From Sphingomonas sp. Leaf407 (GTDB lineage Bacteria; Pseudomonadota; Alphaproteobacteria; Sphingomonadales; Sphingomonadaceae), in NCBI RefSeq assembly GCF_001425385.1, contig NZ_LMQO01000003.1, positions 248,001 through 312,000 of the forward strand: 64,000 nucleotides of DNA, given 5' to 3'. Below the pieces are notes generated by a model. It was not told the origin of the DNA. It searched no databases and worked only from the letters and a program-made list of their open reading frames with translations. Positions 27,707-36,739 of the stretch are shown here, piece by piece. Made by a program: the position numbers and the translations under genes. The stretch's first letter is position 1, and every line of letters begins with the position of its first letter.

Positions 27707-29053
27707 ATGAATGACGTCACCTATGCGGGCGGCACCGTCGTGTCGAACACCCGCGAATTCGGGAGCCAGTTGTGGCTCTATGTCGAGCAATGGGGGCCGC
27801 GGCTGCTGGCCGCGCTCGTCATCCTCGGCATCGGCTGGCTGATCGCGCGCGGCGTGAAATGGGGCGTGGCGAAGCTCGTCAACCGCACGCCGCTCGCCCG
27901 CCACGCCAATGATCCGTCGCTGACCGAACGCCATCCCGACAGCGTCGGCGCGCAGGTGGGCGATGCGGTGTATTGGGTCGTGTTGCTGATCGCGCTGTTC
28001 CTCGCCACCCAACCGCTGGGGCTGACCGGCGCGACCGGGCCGCTCGGCGACATGCTGCGCGGGTTCGGCCAGGCCGTGCCGCACATCATCGGCGCGGGGC
28101 TGATCTTCTTCCTTGGCTATGTGCTGGCGAAGGTCGCGCGCAAGGCGGTCGAGGCGGTCGTCACCGCCAGCCATGTCGAGCGTTTCTCGGCACGGATCGG
28201 TGGCGACATCCCGACCGACCCGTCGATGCTGTCGCGCACGATCGGTGCGATCGTGTTCGCGCTCATCATCATTCCGGTCGCGATCGCCGCGCTGGATACG
28301 CTGAATATCGCCGCGATCTCGCAACCCGCCACCGCGATGCTGCGCATCATCCTCGACGCGATCCCGCATGTCATCGCCGCCGGACTGATCCTCGCCGTCG
28401 CCTATGCGATCGGCAAGTTCGCCTCGCGCCTCGCCGCGCAGTTCCTCGCGACCACCGGGTTCGACCGGGCGGTGGGGTCGACCGGGCTGTGGCAGCAGAC
28501 GACGCAGCGCAGCGACGCGGTGGCCCCCGCGCTCACCCCGTCGAAGGCGGTCGGCAACGGCGTGTTCGCCGCGATCCTGATCTTCGGGCTGATGGAGGCG
28601 TTCCGCCAGCTCAATTTCGCCTATGGCTCGCGGATCATGGCCGAGGTGCTGTCGCTGTTCGGGCAGGTCGTGTTCGGCGCGATCATCATCTTCGCCGCCG
28701 TCGTCATCGCCCGGTTGATCGCCCGCGCGATCGAGAGCAACGGCCAGGAAGGCGCGCGCGTCGCCGCCCCCGTCGTCCGCGTCGCGATCATCGTGCTCGG
28801 CACCGCGATCGGCCTGCGCTTCATGGGGCTGGCCGACGACATCATCAACCTGGCGTTCGGGCTAATCCTCGGCGCGGTCGCGGTGGCGTTCGCCGTCGCC
28901 TTCGGCCTTGGCGGGCGTGAGCCGGCGCGGCGCGCGGTGTCGCGGATGCTCGGCGAAAAGGGTGACGACAAGACGCCCGTGACGGAACCGACCGACACTC
29001 CCGAACGTCCGGCAACCGATTTCACCAACACGAACGAAGGAGATTATCGATGA
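27707..29053 (+). CDS. MscS-related channel with conserved TM-helix repeats (CmpX-like)
   Basis: 448 residues with about ten membrane helices in three similar blocks: residues 28-60 (PRLLAALVILGIGWLIARGV), 120-150 (VPHIIGAGLIFFLGYVLAKV) and 220-250 (IPHVIAAGLILAVAYAIGKF). Each block has the IGWLIARxVKxxV-type pattern of the conserved TM helix found in CmpX and cyanobacterial MscS-like proteins. The usual soluble MscS vestibule is not evident; the end is a charged tail. It probably helps cells to cope with osmotic or membrane stress. The stop overlaps the start of a CsbD stress gene (ATGA), so they are co-expressed. Confidence 0.82.
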   Translation: MNDVTYAGGTVVSNTREFGSQLWLYVEQWGPRLLAALVILGIGWLIARGVKWGVAKLVNRTPLARHANDPSLTERHPDSVGAQVGDAVYWVVLLIALFLATQPLGLTGATGPLGDMLRGFGQAVPHIIGAGLIFFLGYVLAKVARKAVEAVVTASHVERFSARIGGDIPTDPSMLSRTIGAIVFALIIIPVAIAALDTLNIAAISQPATAMLRIILDAIPHVIAAGLILAVAYAIGKFASRLAAQFLATTGFDRAVGSTGLWQQTTQRSDAVAPALTPSKAVGNGVFAAILIFGLMEAFRQLNFAYGSRIMAEVLSLFGQVVFGAIIIFAAVVIARLIARAIESNGQEGARVAAPVVRVAIIVLGTAIGLRFMGLADDIINLAFGLILGAVAVAFAVAFGLGGREPARRAVSRMLGEKGDDKTPVTEPTDTPERPATDFTNTNEGDYR

Positions 29054-29334
29054 ACACGGATACCCTGACCGGATCGGCCAACGACCTTGGCGGCAAGCTG
29101 AAGGAAGGCGTCGGCCAGGCGCTGGGCGACAAGTCGCTGCAGAGCGAAGGCAAGGCCGACCAGCTCGACGGCAAGCTCCAGAAGGGCTTTGGCGATGCCA
29201 AGGATGCGGTCGAGCAGACGGTGCGTCCGGCGATCGACTACGCCCGCCAGTTCATCCGCGAGCGGCCGTTCACCGCCGCGACGCTGGGCGGCGTGCTGGG
29301 CATCGCGATCATCAATTCGCTGCGCGGCAAGTAA
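29050..29334 (+). CDS. CsbD family stress protein with C-terminal membrane segment
   Basis: 94 residues. Residues 1-50 carry the CsbD repeats (LTGSANDLGGKLKEGVGQAL, DKSLQSEGKADQLDGKLQKG). The C-terminal 35 residues (YARQFIRERPFTAATLGGVL...AIINSLRGK) resemble the DUF883/ElaB-type tail with a membrane-anchoring GGVLGIA segment. CsbD proteins accumulate under general stress, but their action is unknown. The fusion of a CsbD part with this tail would bring it to the membrane next to the channel encoded by the overlapping upstream gene. Confidence 0.88.
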   Translation: MNTDTLTGSANDLGGKLKEGVGQALGDKSLQSEGKADQLDGKLQKGFGDAKDAVEQTVRPAIDYARQFIRERPFTAATLGGVLGIAIINSLRGK

Positions 29335-29448
29335 GCGAAGCGCGAACAGGGTCTGCTCGACGAGGGCGGACCCGATCATGGCCGGGAGCACGCATCGTCG
29401 TGCTTCCGGCTGTGTTCGTTGGGGCGATGTGGTACGACGGGATCGCCG

Positions 29449-30180
29449 ATGCACCTGATCGCCACCGCCATCCTGATCTCCGCCCGCGCGCATGGCGAAC
29501 ATGGCGCGGTCGTCCGGGCGTTGACCGCCGATGCCGGGGTGCAGCCGGGCTATGTGCGCGGCGGGCGATCGCGGGCGATCCGCCCGATCCTGCAACCCGG
29601 CAATATCGTGCGCGGCACATGGCACGCGCGGACCGAGGTGCAGCTACCCGCGCTGACGCTGGAACTGGTCGAGAGCCGCGCGCCGTTGTTCGCCGAGCCG
29701 GTGGCGGCGGCCGCGATCGACTGGCTCTGCGCGCTGATCGCCGCCGCCTTGCCCGAAGGACAGCCCTATCCCCGGGTCCATGCCGCCGTCGACGGACTGC
29801 TCGCCGCGATCGTCGCGGCACCGGCGGCGCGCGACTGGATCGGCGCGCTGGTACGGACCGAATTGCTGGTCCTGTCCGAACTGGGCTTCGGCTTGTCGCT
29901 GGACGAATGCGTTGTCAGTGGCACGTCGGACGACCTGACTCATGTCAGCCCCAAAAGCGGCGGCGCGGTGGCTTGGTGCCAAGCGATCGGCCTCGAACAC
30001 CGGTTGCTGCGCTTGCCGCGGTTTCTGGCGGAGGGTGGCCCGGCCGATTGGGACGCGGCGTTCGACGGTCTCGCGTTATCTGGGCATTTCCTGAAACGCG
30101 ACCTGATGACCGGGCGGGCGGCGGTGGCGCTGGATGCGCGGCAGCGGCTGGTCGAGCGGTTGAAAAGGGCGGTGGCATAG
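29449..30180 (+). CDS. recO: DNA repair protein RecO
   Basis: 243 residues, normal for RecO. The OB-fold start has ATAILISARAHGEHGAVVRAL (the E-x-x-x-V/L pattern), and the helical domain contains ELGFGLSLDECVVSG with the conserved G-x-x-L-x-L-x-x-C of the zinc-site region. The later Cys residues of the classical zinc knuckle are not clear, apart from VAWCQAIG. RecO loads RecA on SSB-coated gaps with RecR. I chose the ATG at 29449 because its product starts MHLIATA; a GTG-type start at 29419 is less likely. leuB follows after 62 bases. Confidence 0.92.
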   Translation: MHLIATAILISARAHGEHGAVVRALTADAGVQPGYVRGGRSRAIRPILQPGNIVRGTWHARTEVQLPALTLELVESRAPLFAEPVAAAAIDWLCALIAAALPEGQPYPRVHAAVDGLLAAIVAAPAARDWIGALVRTELLVLSELGFGLSLDECVVSGTSDDLTHVSPKSGGAVAWCQAIGLEHRLLRLPRFLAEGGPADWDAAFDGLALSGHFLKRDLMTGRAAVALDARQRLVERLKRAVA

Positions 30181-30242
30181 GGCAAGCGCTCGGTCGAACG
30201 AGGCTTCGCGCAACTTAGCTGCGCAAAAGGGATGGAAGACCG

Positions 30243-31298
30243 ATGGCGTTGATCGCAATACTGCCCGGTGACGGGATCGGACCGGAAGTGGTGGCGGCGG
30301 CGCGGCAGGTGCTTGAACGACTGGATCGTTTAGGTTTCGCGTTTCAGTTCGAGGAAGCGCCGGTCGGCGGCGCGGCGTATCGCGCGCACGGCCATCCGCT
30401 GCCGCCCGAAACGCTGGCGCTGGCGGAACGCGCCGACGCGGTGTTGTTCGGCGCGGTCGGCGATCCCGAATTCGACAATGTCGAGCGCGCGCATCGCCCC
30501 GAGCAGGCGATCCTCGGCTTGCGCAAGGCACTGGGGCTGTTTGCCAATTTGCGCCCCGCCAAGCTGTTCGCAGGGCTGGAGGACGCATCGGCGCTTCGGC
30601 CCGAGGTAGCGGCGGCGATCGACATGGTGATCGTGCGCGAACTGACCGGCGACGTGTATTTCGGGGCGAAGGGCCGGACCACTACCGACGCCGGGCTGCG
30701 CGAGGGTCACGACCTGATGCGCTATGACGAGCGCGAGATAGAACGCATCGCCCGCGTCGCGTTCGAGACGGCGCGGACCCGCAACCATAAGCTGTGTTCG
30801 GTCGACAAGGCGAACGTGCTCGAAACCTCGCAACTGTGGCGCGACGTGGTGATCGAGGTGTCGGCCGACTATCCCGATGTGGCGCTGACGCACATGTACG
30901 TCGACAATGCCGCGATGCAGTTGGTGCGCAACCCCGGCCAGTTCGACGTGATCGTCACTGGCAACCTGTTCGGCGACATCCTGTCGGATCAGGCGAGCAT
31001 GTGCGCCGGATCGATCGGGATGCTGCCGTCGGCCGCGATCAATCAGGACAAGAAGGGGCTGTACGAACCGATCCACGGCTCCGCGCCCGACATCGCGGGA
31101 CAGGGCAAGGCCAATCCGCTGGCGACGATCCTGTCGGCGGCGATGATGCTGCGCCACTCGCTGGGCATGGCCGAGGCCGCCGACCGGATCGAGGCGGCGG
31201 TGACGGCGGCGCTGGTCGCGGGGCATCGTACCCCCGATCTGGGTGGTAACGATACGACCCAGGACATGACCGACGCGGTGCTCGCCGCGCTGCGATGA
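30243..31298 (+). CDS. leuB: 3-isopropylmalate dehydrogenase
   Basis: 351 residues, typical length. It oxidises and decarboxylates 3-isopropylmalate in leucine synthesis. GDGIGPEVV at the start, [21 protein letters not shown] and [10 protein letters not shown] shape the substrate site. The family signature [20 protein letters not shown] with its metal-binding Asp residues is present, as is [19 protein letters not shown] for the coenzyme. The stop overlaps the start of a glycosyltransferase (ATGA), an unrelated product, which suggests a shared transcript. Confidence 0.97.
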   Translation: MALIAILPGDGIGPEVVAAARQVLERLDRLGFAFQFEEAPVGGAAYRAHGHPLPPETLALAERADAVLFGAVGDPEFDNVERAHRPEQAILGLRKALGLFANLRPAKLFAGLEDASALRPEVAAAIDMVIVRELTGDVYFGAKGRTTTDAGLREGHDLMRYDEREIERIARVAFETARTRNHKLCSVDKANVLETSQLWRDVVIEVSADYPDVALTHMYVDNAAMQLVRNPGQFDVIVTGNLFGDILSDQASMCAGSIGMLPSAAINQDKKGLYEPIHGSAPDIAGQGKANPLATILSAAMMLRHSLGMAEAADRIEAAVTAALVAGHRTPDLGGNDTTQDMTDAVLAALR

Positions 31299-32404
31299 CG
31301 GGCGCGGCGCTCGACCTCGCCGTCGTCGTGCCGGTGTTCAACGAGCGCGGCAACGTGGCCCTGCTGGTCGCCGCGCTCGACCGGGCGCTGGCCGGGCGGA
31401 ACTGGGAGGTCGTGTTCGTCGACGACGACAGTCCCGACGGCACCGCCGACGCGGCGCGCGCCATCGCCCGGAGCGATCCCCGCGTGCGCGTGCTCCAGCG
31501 GATCGGGCGGCGCGGGCTGTCGAGCGCGTGCATCGAGGGGATGTGCGCCACCGCCGCGCCGCTGGTGGCGGTGATCGACGGCGATCTGCAGCATGACGAG
31601 GCGTTGTTGCCGCGCATGGCCGATCTGCTGGCGGGCGATCCGGCGCTCGACCTGGTGGTGGGGTCGCGCTTCGTCGATGGCGGCGGGACCGGTGAATGGG
31701 ACGCCGACCGCGTCGCCAAGTCGGCGCTCGCCACCCGGCTGTCGCGCCGGGTGCTGAAGGCCGACCTGTCGGACCCGATGAGCGGGTTCTTCATGATCCG
31801 TGCCGATGCGGTGCGCGCCATCGTGCCGCGGCTCTCGGCGATCGGGTTCAAGATCCTGCTCGACATCATGACCGCCGCGCCCAAACCGCTGCGCTTCGCC
31901 GAGCTGCCCTATGTGTTCCGCACACGGGCGGTGGGGGAGAGCAAGCTCGACCATGTTGTGGCGCTCGAATATCTGATCGCGCTGTACGACCGGTTGGCCG
32001 GGCGGGTGGTGCCGGTGCGCTTCGTGCTGTTCTCGATGATCGGGGCGATGGGGGCGGTCGTCCATCTGGCCGCGCTGGCGCTGCTGTTCGAGGTGCGCGC
32101 GGGGTTCATTGCGGCGACCGTGGTGGCGACGTTCGTGGCGATGACGTTCAATTTCTTTTTGAACAACCTGCTGACCTATCGCGACCGGCGGCTGCGGGGG
32201 ACGCGGGCGTTGTTCGACGGGTGGGTGTCGTTCTGCGCGGTGTGTTCGGTGGGGGCGGTGGCGAACGTCGGGGTCGCGGCGTTCCTGTACGACGTGCGGG
32301 TCGGGGCATGGGCGCTGCCGGCACTGGCGGGAATCGCGGTGGGGGCGGTGTGGAATTTCGCGCTGTCGTCGCGGTTTACGTGGGGGCGGTATGGGCGGAA
32401 ATAG
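31295..32404 (+). CDS. GT2 polyprenol-phosphate glycosyltransferase fused to GtrA domain
   Basis: 369 residues. Residues 1-225 are a family 2 glycosyltransferase of the dolichol-phosphate mannose synthase type: [34 protein letters not shown], the metal-binding IDGDLQHDE, and [15 protein letters not shown]. Residues 235-365 are a GtrA-like domain of four membrane helices ([51 protein letters not shown]). Such fusions attach a sugar to a lipid carrier and help to move it across the inner membrane. The next, convergent gene encodes a GT39 transferase that would use such lipid-linked sugars. Confidence 0.9.
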   Translation: MTGAALDLAVVVPVFNERGNVALLVAALDRALAGRNWEVVFVDDDSPDGTADAARAIARSDPRVRVLQRIGRRGLSSACIEGMCATAAPLVAVIDGDLQHDEALLPRMADLLAGDPALDLVVGSRFVDGGGTGEWDADRVAKSALATRLSRRVLKADLSDPMSGFFMIRADAVRAIVPRLSAIGFKILLDIMTAAPKPLRFAELPYVFRTRAVGESKLDHVVALEYLIALYDRLAGRVVPVRFVLFSMIGAMGAVVHLAALALLFEVRAGFIAATVVATFVAMTFNFFLNNLLTYRDRRLRGTRALFDGWVSFCAVCSVGAVANVGVAAFLYDVRVGAWALPALAGIAVGAVWNFALSSRFTWGRYGRK

Positions 32405-32406
32405 TC

Positions 32407-32650
32407 GGGTTCACGCGGAGGCGCGGAGACGCGGAGGAAAAGGAAGAAGAGGTTGTTCGCGCAGAGGCGCAGAGGCGCGGAGGCGCAGAGGGGGTCCGGG
32501 CGTGACGACTGTTACCAATCCGGCGAAGCCTCTCGCTTGCTGAACCCTGAGAGGGAGAGCCGCTGTCGCGGCAAGCGCAACATTCCTCCGCGCCTCCGTG
32601 CCTCCGCGCGAACCAAAACCTTCTTCGTGCCTTCGCGCCTTCGCGTGAAT
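32407..32650. repeat. long inverted repeat, family E copy 2
   Basis: About 244 bases between two convergent genes. The outer arms start GGTTCACGCGGAGGCGCGGA and end CGCCTTCGCGTGAA. Inner arms are GTTCGCGCAGAGGCGCAGAG and its complement CCTCCGTGCCTCCGCGCGAA. The centre contains CCGGCGAAGCCTCTCGC and CGGCAAGCGCA, as in copy 1 upstream of uvrC. There is no gene inside; it could form a very long stem on either transcript and so act as a bidirectional end. Confidence 0.9.
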
Positions 32651-32654
32651 CAAA

Positions 32655-33887
32655 TCAACGCCAGTCGGGAAACCACATCCAGCGATTGAACGACTGCGGT
32701 CCGGCCAGCGCGGCGGCGCTGAGGATGGGATAGAAATAGACGAACAGCGCGATCGCCAGATAGCCGAACCATTCGTCGGCATGGCGCCAGCGGCCCTTGC
32801 CGTACGCATGGAACGCGGCGGCGAGCGCGAGGCACAGCCAGATGCCCGACAGATGGTAATAATAATAAAAGCCGAGCGACTTGGGGATCACCGCCCACAC
32901 CGCGATCGACCCGATCCACAGCAGCGCGACGCCGGTCAGCGCGCTCGATCGCCGCTTCACCCCCGTCCACAGGCACAGCGCGACCGCCGCCAGCCCGCCC
33001 CACATGATCGCCGGATTGCCGAGCAGCAGCACCCCGCGCTGCACCCCGCCATCGGGTTCATAGAAATACCAGATCGGGCGCAGCAGCAGCGGCCAGCTCC
33101 ACCAGCTCGACTGATAGGGGTGGGGGGCGAGGATTTGCGTTTGCCGCTGGTACATCTCCCACTGAAACGGCAGCAGCCGACCGAGCGTCAGCGGCTCCTG
33201 CGCGTAGAAGAAGGCGGGGGCGAAGGTCGCGAAATAGGTGGTGATGCTCAATCCGAACAGGATCGCCAGCGCCGGAAGCAGCCCAAGCCCCGGCCACCGG
33301 TCGCGCTCGCCGGTCTTGCCCCACACCAGCAGCAGCCCCGCGCCCGCGACATAGGGCACCGCCGCCCATTTCACCCCGACCGCCAGCCCGAACAATACCG
33401 CCGCCAGCGTGAGGCGGGGCAGGGGGCGGCCGCGCATCGACCACAGCAACGCGGCGATGGCGAGGGTGACGAACGCCCCGAGATACACCTCCAGCATCGC
33501 GGTGCGCGCCTGCACGAACAGGGTCTGGTTGAGCAGCGCCAGCCCCGCGCCGAACGCGGCGACATGGGCGCGGCGGAACAGCAGGTGGAGACAGGCGAAG
33601 ACGCCCAGCACGGTCGCGGTCCCCGCGATCGTCCCCATGATCCGCCAACCCCATGGATTGTCGCCGAACAGCGCGATACCGCCCGCGATCATCGCCTTGG
33701 CGACCAGCGGATGTTCGGTGTTCGCGGGGAAGGCGAGTGCGAGCAGCGTGCGCGCGGCGGGGACGTAATGCACCTCGTCGAACGACAATGTGCCCGGCCG
33801 TCCCAGCCCCCACAGGAACAGCGCCTGCGCGGCGATTCCGATCAGCAGGGCGGTGGTCCACGGGCGGTCGCGCAGGCGGGAAAACAT
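32655..33887 (-). CDS. phospholipid-linked mannosyltransferase, GT39/PMT family
   Basis: 410 residues with about ten membrane helices. The PMT N-terminal catalytic loop is visible as GRPGTLSFDEVHYVPAARTL with the DE pair, followed by NTEHPLVAKAMIAGGIALFG (the EHPPLxK-like motif). The C-terminal part has the DUF4346-like YQSSWWSWPLLLRPIWYFYE. Such enzymes transfer mannose from a lipid carrier to proteins or glycans at the periplasmic side. I chose the ATG at 33887 (MFSRLRDRPW); the frame runs open to 33959. A GT2-GtrA gene that could supply the lipid-linked sugar lies next to it. Confidence 0.87.
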   Translation of the reverse strand: MFSRLRDRPWTTALLIGIAAQALFLWGLGRPGTLSFDEVHYVPAARTLLALAFPANTEHPLVAKAMIAGGIALFGDNPWGWRIMGTIAGTATVLGVFACLHLLFRRAHVAAFGAGLALLNQTLFVQARTAMLEVYLGAFVTLAIAALLWSMRGRPLPRLTLAAVLFGLAVGVKWAAVPYVAGAGLLLVWGKTGERDRWPGLGLLPALAILFGLSITTYFATFAPAFFYAQEPLTLGRLLPFQWEMYQRQTQILAPHPYQSSWWSWPLLLRPIWYFYEPDGGVQRGVLLLGNPAIMWGGLAAVALCLWTGVKRRSSALTGVALLWIGSIAVWAVIPKSLGFYYYYHLSGIWLCLALAAAFHAYGKGRWRHADEWFGYLAIALFVYFYPILSAAALAGPQSFNRWMWFPDWR

Positions 33888-33982
33888 GGGGCGGGGGTGT
33901 AGCGCAACCGTCAGGAGGGGCAAGCAACGCTGTTTGCCATACATCCATAACGACGCCACATTTGCGCGGTAGCGGACCGGGC

Positions 33983-35209
33983 ATGGCGCTTATCGACAGC
34001 TTCCTCGCCCGCACGGTCCGCCGGGGCCAACTCACCGTGACCCATGCCGATGGCCGCACCGTCACCTTCGGCGCGCCCGATCCGGCCTTTCGCGACGTGG
34101 CGATCCGTTTCGCCAGCCCCGGCGTCGCCGGGCGGATTGTCCGCCATCCTGCACTGGGCGCGGCGGAGGCGTTCATGGACGGCGACCTGCTGATCGAACG
34201 CGGCGACATCCGCGATCTGGTGGAGCTGCTGACCGGCAACACGCCATGGGGGCGGGGCAGGAACCTGAAGCCGTCGCTGCCGATCCGCTGGTTCGACGCG
34301 GTGCGCCACCGGATCGACCGGGTGAACATGGCACGACGGTCGAAGCGCAACGTCGCGCATCACTACGATCTGTCGGACCGGCTCTATGCGCTCTTTCTCG
34401 ACGACGACCTTCAGTACAGTTGCGCCTATTTCACCGATGCCGACCATCCGCTCGAACAGGCGCAGGCCGACAAGAAGGCGCATATCGCCGCCAAGCTCGC
34501 GATCAGGCCGGGAATGCGCGTGCTCGACATCGGCTGCGGCTGGGGCGGGATGGCGCTGTATCTCCACGCCAGGACCGGGGCGGAGGTGCTGGGCGTCACC
34601 CTGTCCGAAGCGCAGATCAAGGTCGCGCGCAGGCGGGCCGAGGACGCCGGCGTCGCCGACAAGGTAAAGTTCGAGCTGATCGACTATCGTCACGTCGCCG
34701 GCCGGTTCGACCGGATCGTCTCGGTCGGCATGTTCGAGCATGTCGGGCCGCCGCACTATGGCGCGTTCTTCCGCAAATGCCGCGAGTTGCTGAGCGACGA
34801 CGGGGTGATGCTGCTCCACACCATCGGGCGGATGGGGGTGCCGGGCGTCACGGATACCTTCACCACCAAATATATCTTCCCCGGCGGCTACAACCCGGCG
34901 CTGTCGGAGATCGTGCGCGGCTATGAGGGCACCAAGCTGATCGCGACCGATGTCGAGGTGCTGCGGGTCCATTACGCGCTGACGATCGACCACTGGTATG
35001 CGCGGACGGTGGCAGCGAAGGACCGAATCGTCGCACTGTACGACGAGCGGTTCTACCGGATGTGGACCTTCTATCTGGCGGGTGCGGCGGCGGCGTTCCG
35101 CCATGGCGGCATGGTCAATTATCAGGTGCAACTGGCCCGCAACCGCTGGGCGTTGCCGCTGACGCGCGACTATATGGTCGAGGAAGAGCGGCGGTTGCGG
35201 GGCGCGTAA
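33983..35209 (+). CDS. cfa: cyclopropane-fatty-acyl-phospholipid synthase
   Basis: 408 residues. It adds a methylene from S-adenosylmethionine across double bonds of membrane phospholipid acyl chains. The SAM-binding motif is VLDIGCGWGGMALYL, preceded by VAHHYDLSDRLYALFLDDDL and followed by VSVGMFEHVG and HTIGRMG. The C-terminal YDERFYRMWTFYLAGAAAAF is typical of Cfa. I chose the ATG at 33983 (MALIDSFLART); the frame continues upstream into the divergent gene and is less plausible there. Confidence 0.93.
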   Translation: MALIDSFLARTVRRGQLTVTHADGRTVTFGAPDPAFRDVAIRFASPGVAGRIVRHPALGAAEAFMDGDLLIERGDIRDLVELLTGNTPWGRGRNLKPSLPIRWFDAVRHRIDRVNMARRSKRNVAHHYDLSDRLYALFLDDDLQYSCAYFTDADHPLEQAQADKKAHIAAKLAIRPGMRVLDIGCGWGGMALYLHARTGAEVLGVTLSEAQIKVARRRAEDAGVADKVKFELIDYRHVAGRFDRIVSVGMFEHVGPPHYGAFFRKCRELLSDDGVMLLHTIGRMGVPGVTDTFTTKYIFPGGYNPALSEIVRGYEGTKLIATDVEVLRVHYALTIDHWYARTVAAKDRIVALYDERFYRMWTFYLAGAAAAFRHGGMVNYQVQLARNRWALPLTRDYMVEEERRLRGA

Positions 35210-35246
35210 CGCTTGCGCCGCGCGAGGTTCGGCGTGAACATGCGCC

Positions 35247-35642
35247 ATGCTGCGCGGCGTGGTCGAGTATCTTCGTTTCCTGTTCGGGATCGGCCTGCCG
35301 GCGGATAGCGACGGTTTCGGGCATAGCCTGTGGGACGATGTGCGCTTCGCCCAGCATTTCCGCCGGTGCCGGACGATCGCGGTAACATGGCGTCCCCCGA
35401 GCGCCGACGAAGCCACCGCGATCGAGGCCGATCCGGTCATGGGCCGGTTCGGCGACGATACGATCGGGGTGGCGAACGTCGGCGACGAAGTGTGGGTGGT
35501 GCGCGACCGCATGTGGTTCGGCTGGCCCGACCCGCCCGAATTCGTATTCTTCGCGTTGCAGGGAACGACGATCCGGGCGGCAAAGGGTTTCGACCACTGG
35601 CCAACGGCATGGACGCCGCCCGAACCGCTCAGCCGATCGTGA
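35247..35642 (+). CDS. hypothetical protein
   Basis: 131 residues, soluble and rich in Trp and Asp (GHSLWDDVRFAQHFRRC, then WVVRDRMWFGWPDPPEF). No signal peptide or membrane helix is seen and I recognise no family. It starts 37 bases after cfa on the same strand and overlaps the convergent regulator gene by 14 bases at its end. The codon pattern is like its neighbours', so I take it as a real gene. Confidence 0.6.
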   Translation: MLRGVVEYLRFLFGIGLPADSDGFGHSLWDDVRFAQHFRRCRTIAVTWRPPSADEATAIEADPVMGRFGDDTIGVANVGDEVWVVRDRMWFGWPDPPEFVFFALQGTTIRAAKGFDHWPTAWTPPEPLSRS

Positions 35643-36399
35643 TGCCGACGATGCGCCAGTCTTCCTGCTCCTGATCGAGCGTCACCGTCTCGACCGTCGG
35701 TTCGGGCTTGCCGGTGAAGCGGGTGCGGAATTTGACGACCTGATAGCCATAGGGCGGGGCGGGGAGATATTCCTCGCCGATCAGCTCGCGCGACTGCACG
35801 GTCCCGAGCGGCGTGCGGACCTTGTCCGACACTTTTGCCCAGACCTCGGCGGTGTTGAGCTTGCGGAAGGCAACGCCGAACAGGCGGTAGCTGTCGTCCC
35901 AGCGGCCGGCATCGACCAGCAGCAGGAAGCGTTTGGCCGCCTCGGGCGCGGGGATGGTGGGTAGCGTCGCGGGCGGCGGGGGCGGCGTTTGCGGCGTGGC
36001 GGGCAGCAGGGTCAGGGCCAGCAGGCCGAGCATCAGGGTCATGCAAAACGCTCCGATCAGGATGCGGGAGCGGCGTTGCGCCGTCCCGACGCCGACGATC
36101 GGCGCGGTATCGGGATCGACCGGTTGCGCGGCGCGGTCATCCCCGCTTTGTCTGTCCGCAGAATTTTGGGGGGCGGCGGGCACCTCCTCCTCCGCCGCAA
36201 GCAACAGCCGCGCCGCCTCGCGGCTGCTCGACACCGCCAGCTTGCGCCGTGCCTCGCGCAGCCGTTCGTTGATGGTATGGACCGACAGGTCGAGCGTCAC
36301 CGCGATCGATTTCACGTCATGCCCGCGCACGATCAGGCGAAGCGTCTGCTTCTCCTTGTCGGTCAGCGTGTCGATACCGGCGGTCGCGGGGAGTGCCAT
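35629..36399 (-). CDS. membrane-anchored LuxR-type HTH protein with DUF4019 domain
   Basis: 256 residues. The N-terminal part is a LuxR/GerE-type helix-turn-helix (LTDKEKQTLRLIVRGHDVKS, then IAVTLDLSVHTINERLREAR). A 60-residue disordered linker follows, then one membrane helix (ILIGAFCMTLMLGLLALTLL), a Pro run and a periplasmic DUF4019 domain (AAKRFLLLVDAGRWDDSYRL, RTPLGTVQSRELIGEEYLPA). The DNA-binding domain thus faces the cytoplasm and the sensor the periplasm, as in ToxR-type one-component regulators. Targets are unknown. Its stop overlaps the convergent gene by 14 bases. Confidence 0.85.
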   Translation of the reverse strand: MALPATAGIDTLTDKEKQTLRLIVRGHDVKSIAVTLDLSVHTINERLREARRKLAVSSSREAARLLLAAEEEVPAAPQNSADRQSGDDRAAQPVDPDTAPIVGVGTAQRRSRILIGAFCMTLMLGLLALTLLPATPQTPPPPPATLPTIPAPEAAKRFLLLVDAGRWDDSYRLFGVAFRKLNTAEVWAKVSDKVRTPLGTVQSRELIGEEYLPAPPYGYQVVKFRTRFTGKPEPTVETVTLDQEQEDWRIVGITIG

Positions 36400-36469
36400 A
36401 GGGCTGCGGCGCTACGATGCGGGGTGTGGGTCCGCCACCCCCAAAAAATTGTAGGGGTGCTGGTGGAGG

Positions 36470-36739
36470 TCAATCCTCGCCGAAGCGGTCCTCGACCAAC
36501 TGGCAGAGCTGCCCGACCACCGCATCCGCGCCGTCGCCCGCCGCGCTGATCGTGATGTGGTCGCCCTTTGCGGCGCCCAGCATCATCAGGCCCATGATCG
36601 ACGTGCCGGTGACGCGCGATCCGTCCTTTTCCACGCTGACCTCGATCGGTTGCGCGGCGGCCATCGTCACGAACTTGGCCGAGGCGCGGGCGTGCAGGCC
36701 GCGGCGATTGGTGATCTGCACGGTGCGGCTGACGGTCAT
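36470..36739 (-). CDS. ptsH: HPr family phosphocarrier (PTS-Ntr/NPr type)
   Basis: 89 residues. The phosphorylated His is H16 in NRRGLHARASAKF. The regulatory Ser is S47 in TGTSIMGLMMLGAAKG, the site used by HprK, whose gene lies upstream. It carries phosphate from enzyme I to EIIA. The gene overlaps that for EIIA by four bases (ATGA). Since no membrane sugar permease is present, the system most likely regulates rather than transports. The frame is open further upstream, but the coupled ATG at 36739 is the clear choice. Confidence 0.93.
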   Translation of the reverse strand: MTVSRTVQITNRRGLHARASAKFVTMAAAQPIEVSVEKDGSRVTGTSIMGLMMLGAAKGDHITISAAGDGADAVVGQLCQLVEDRFGED

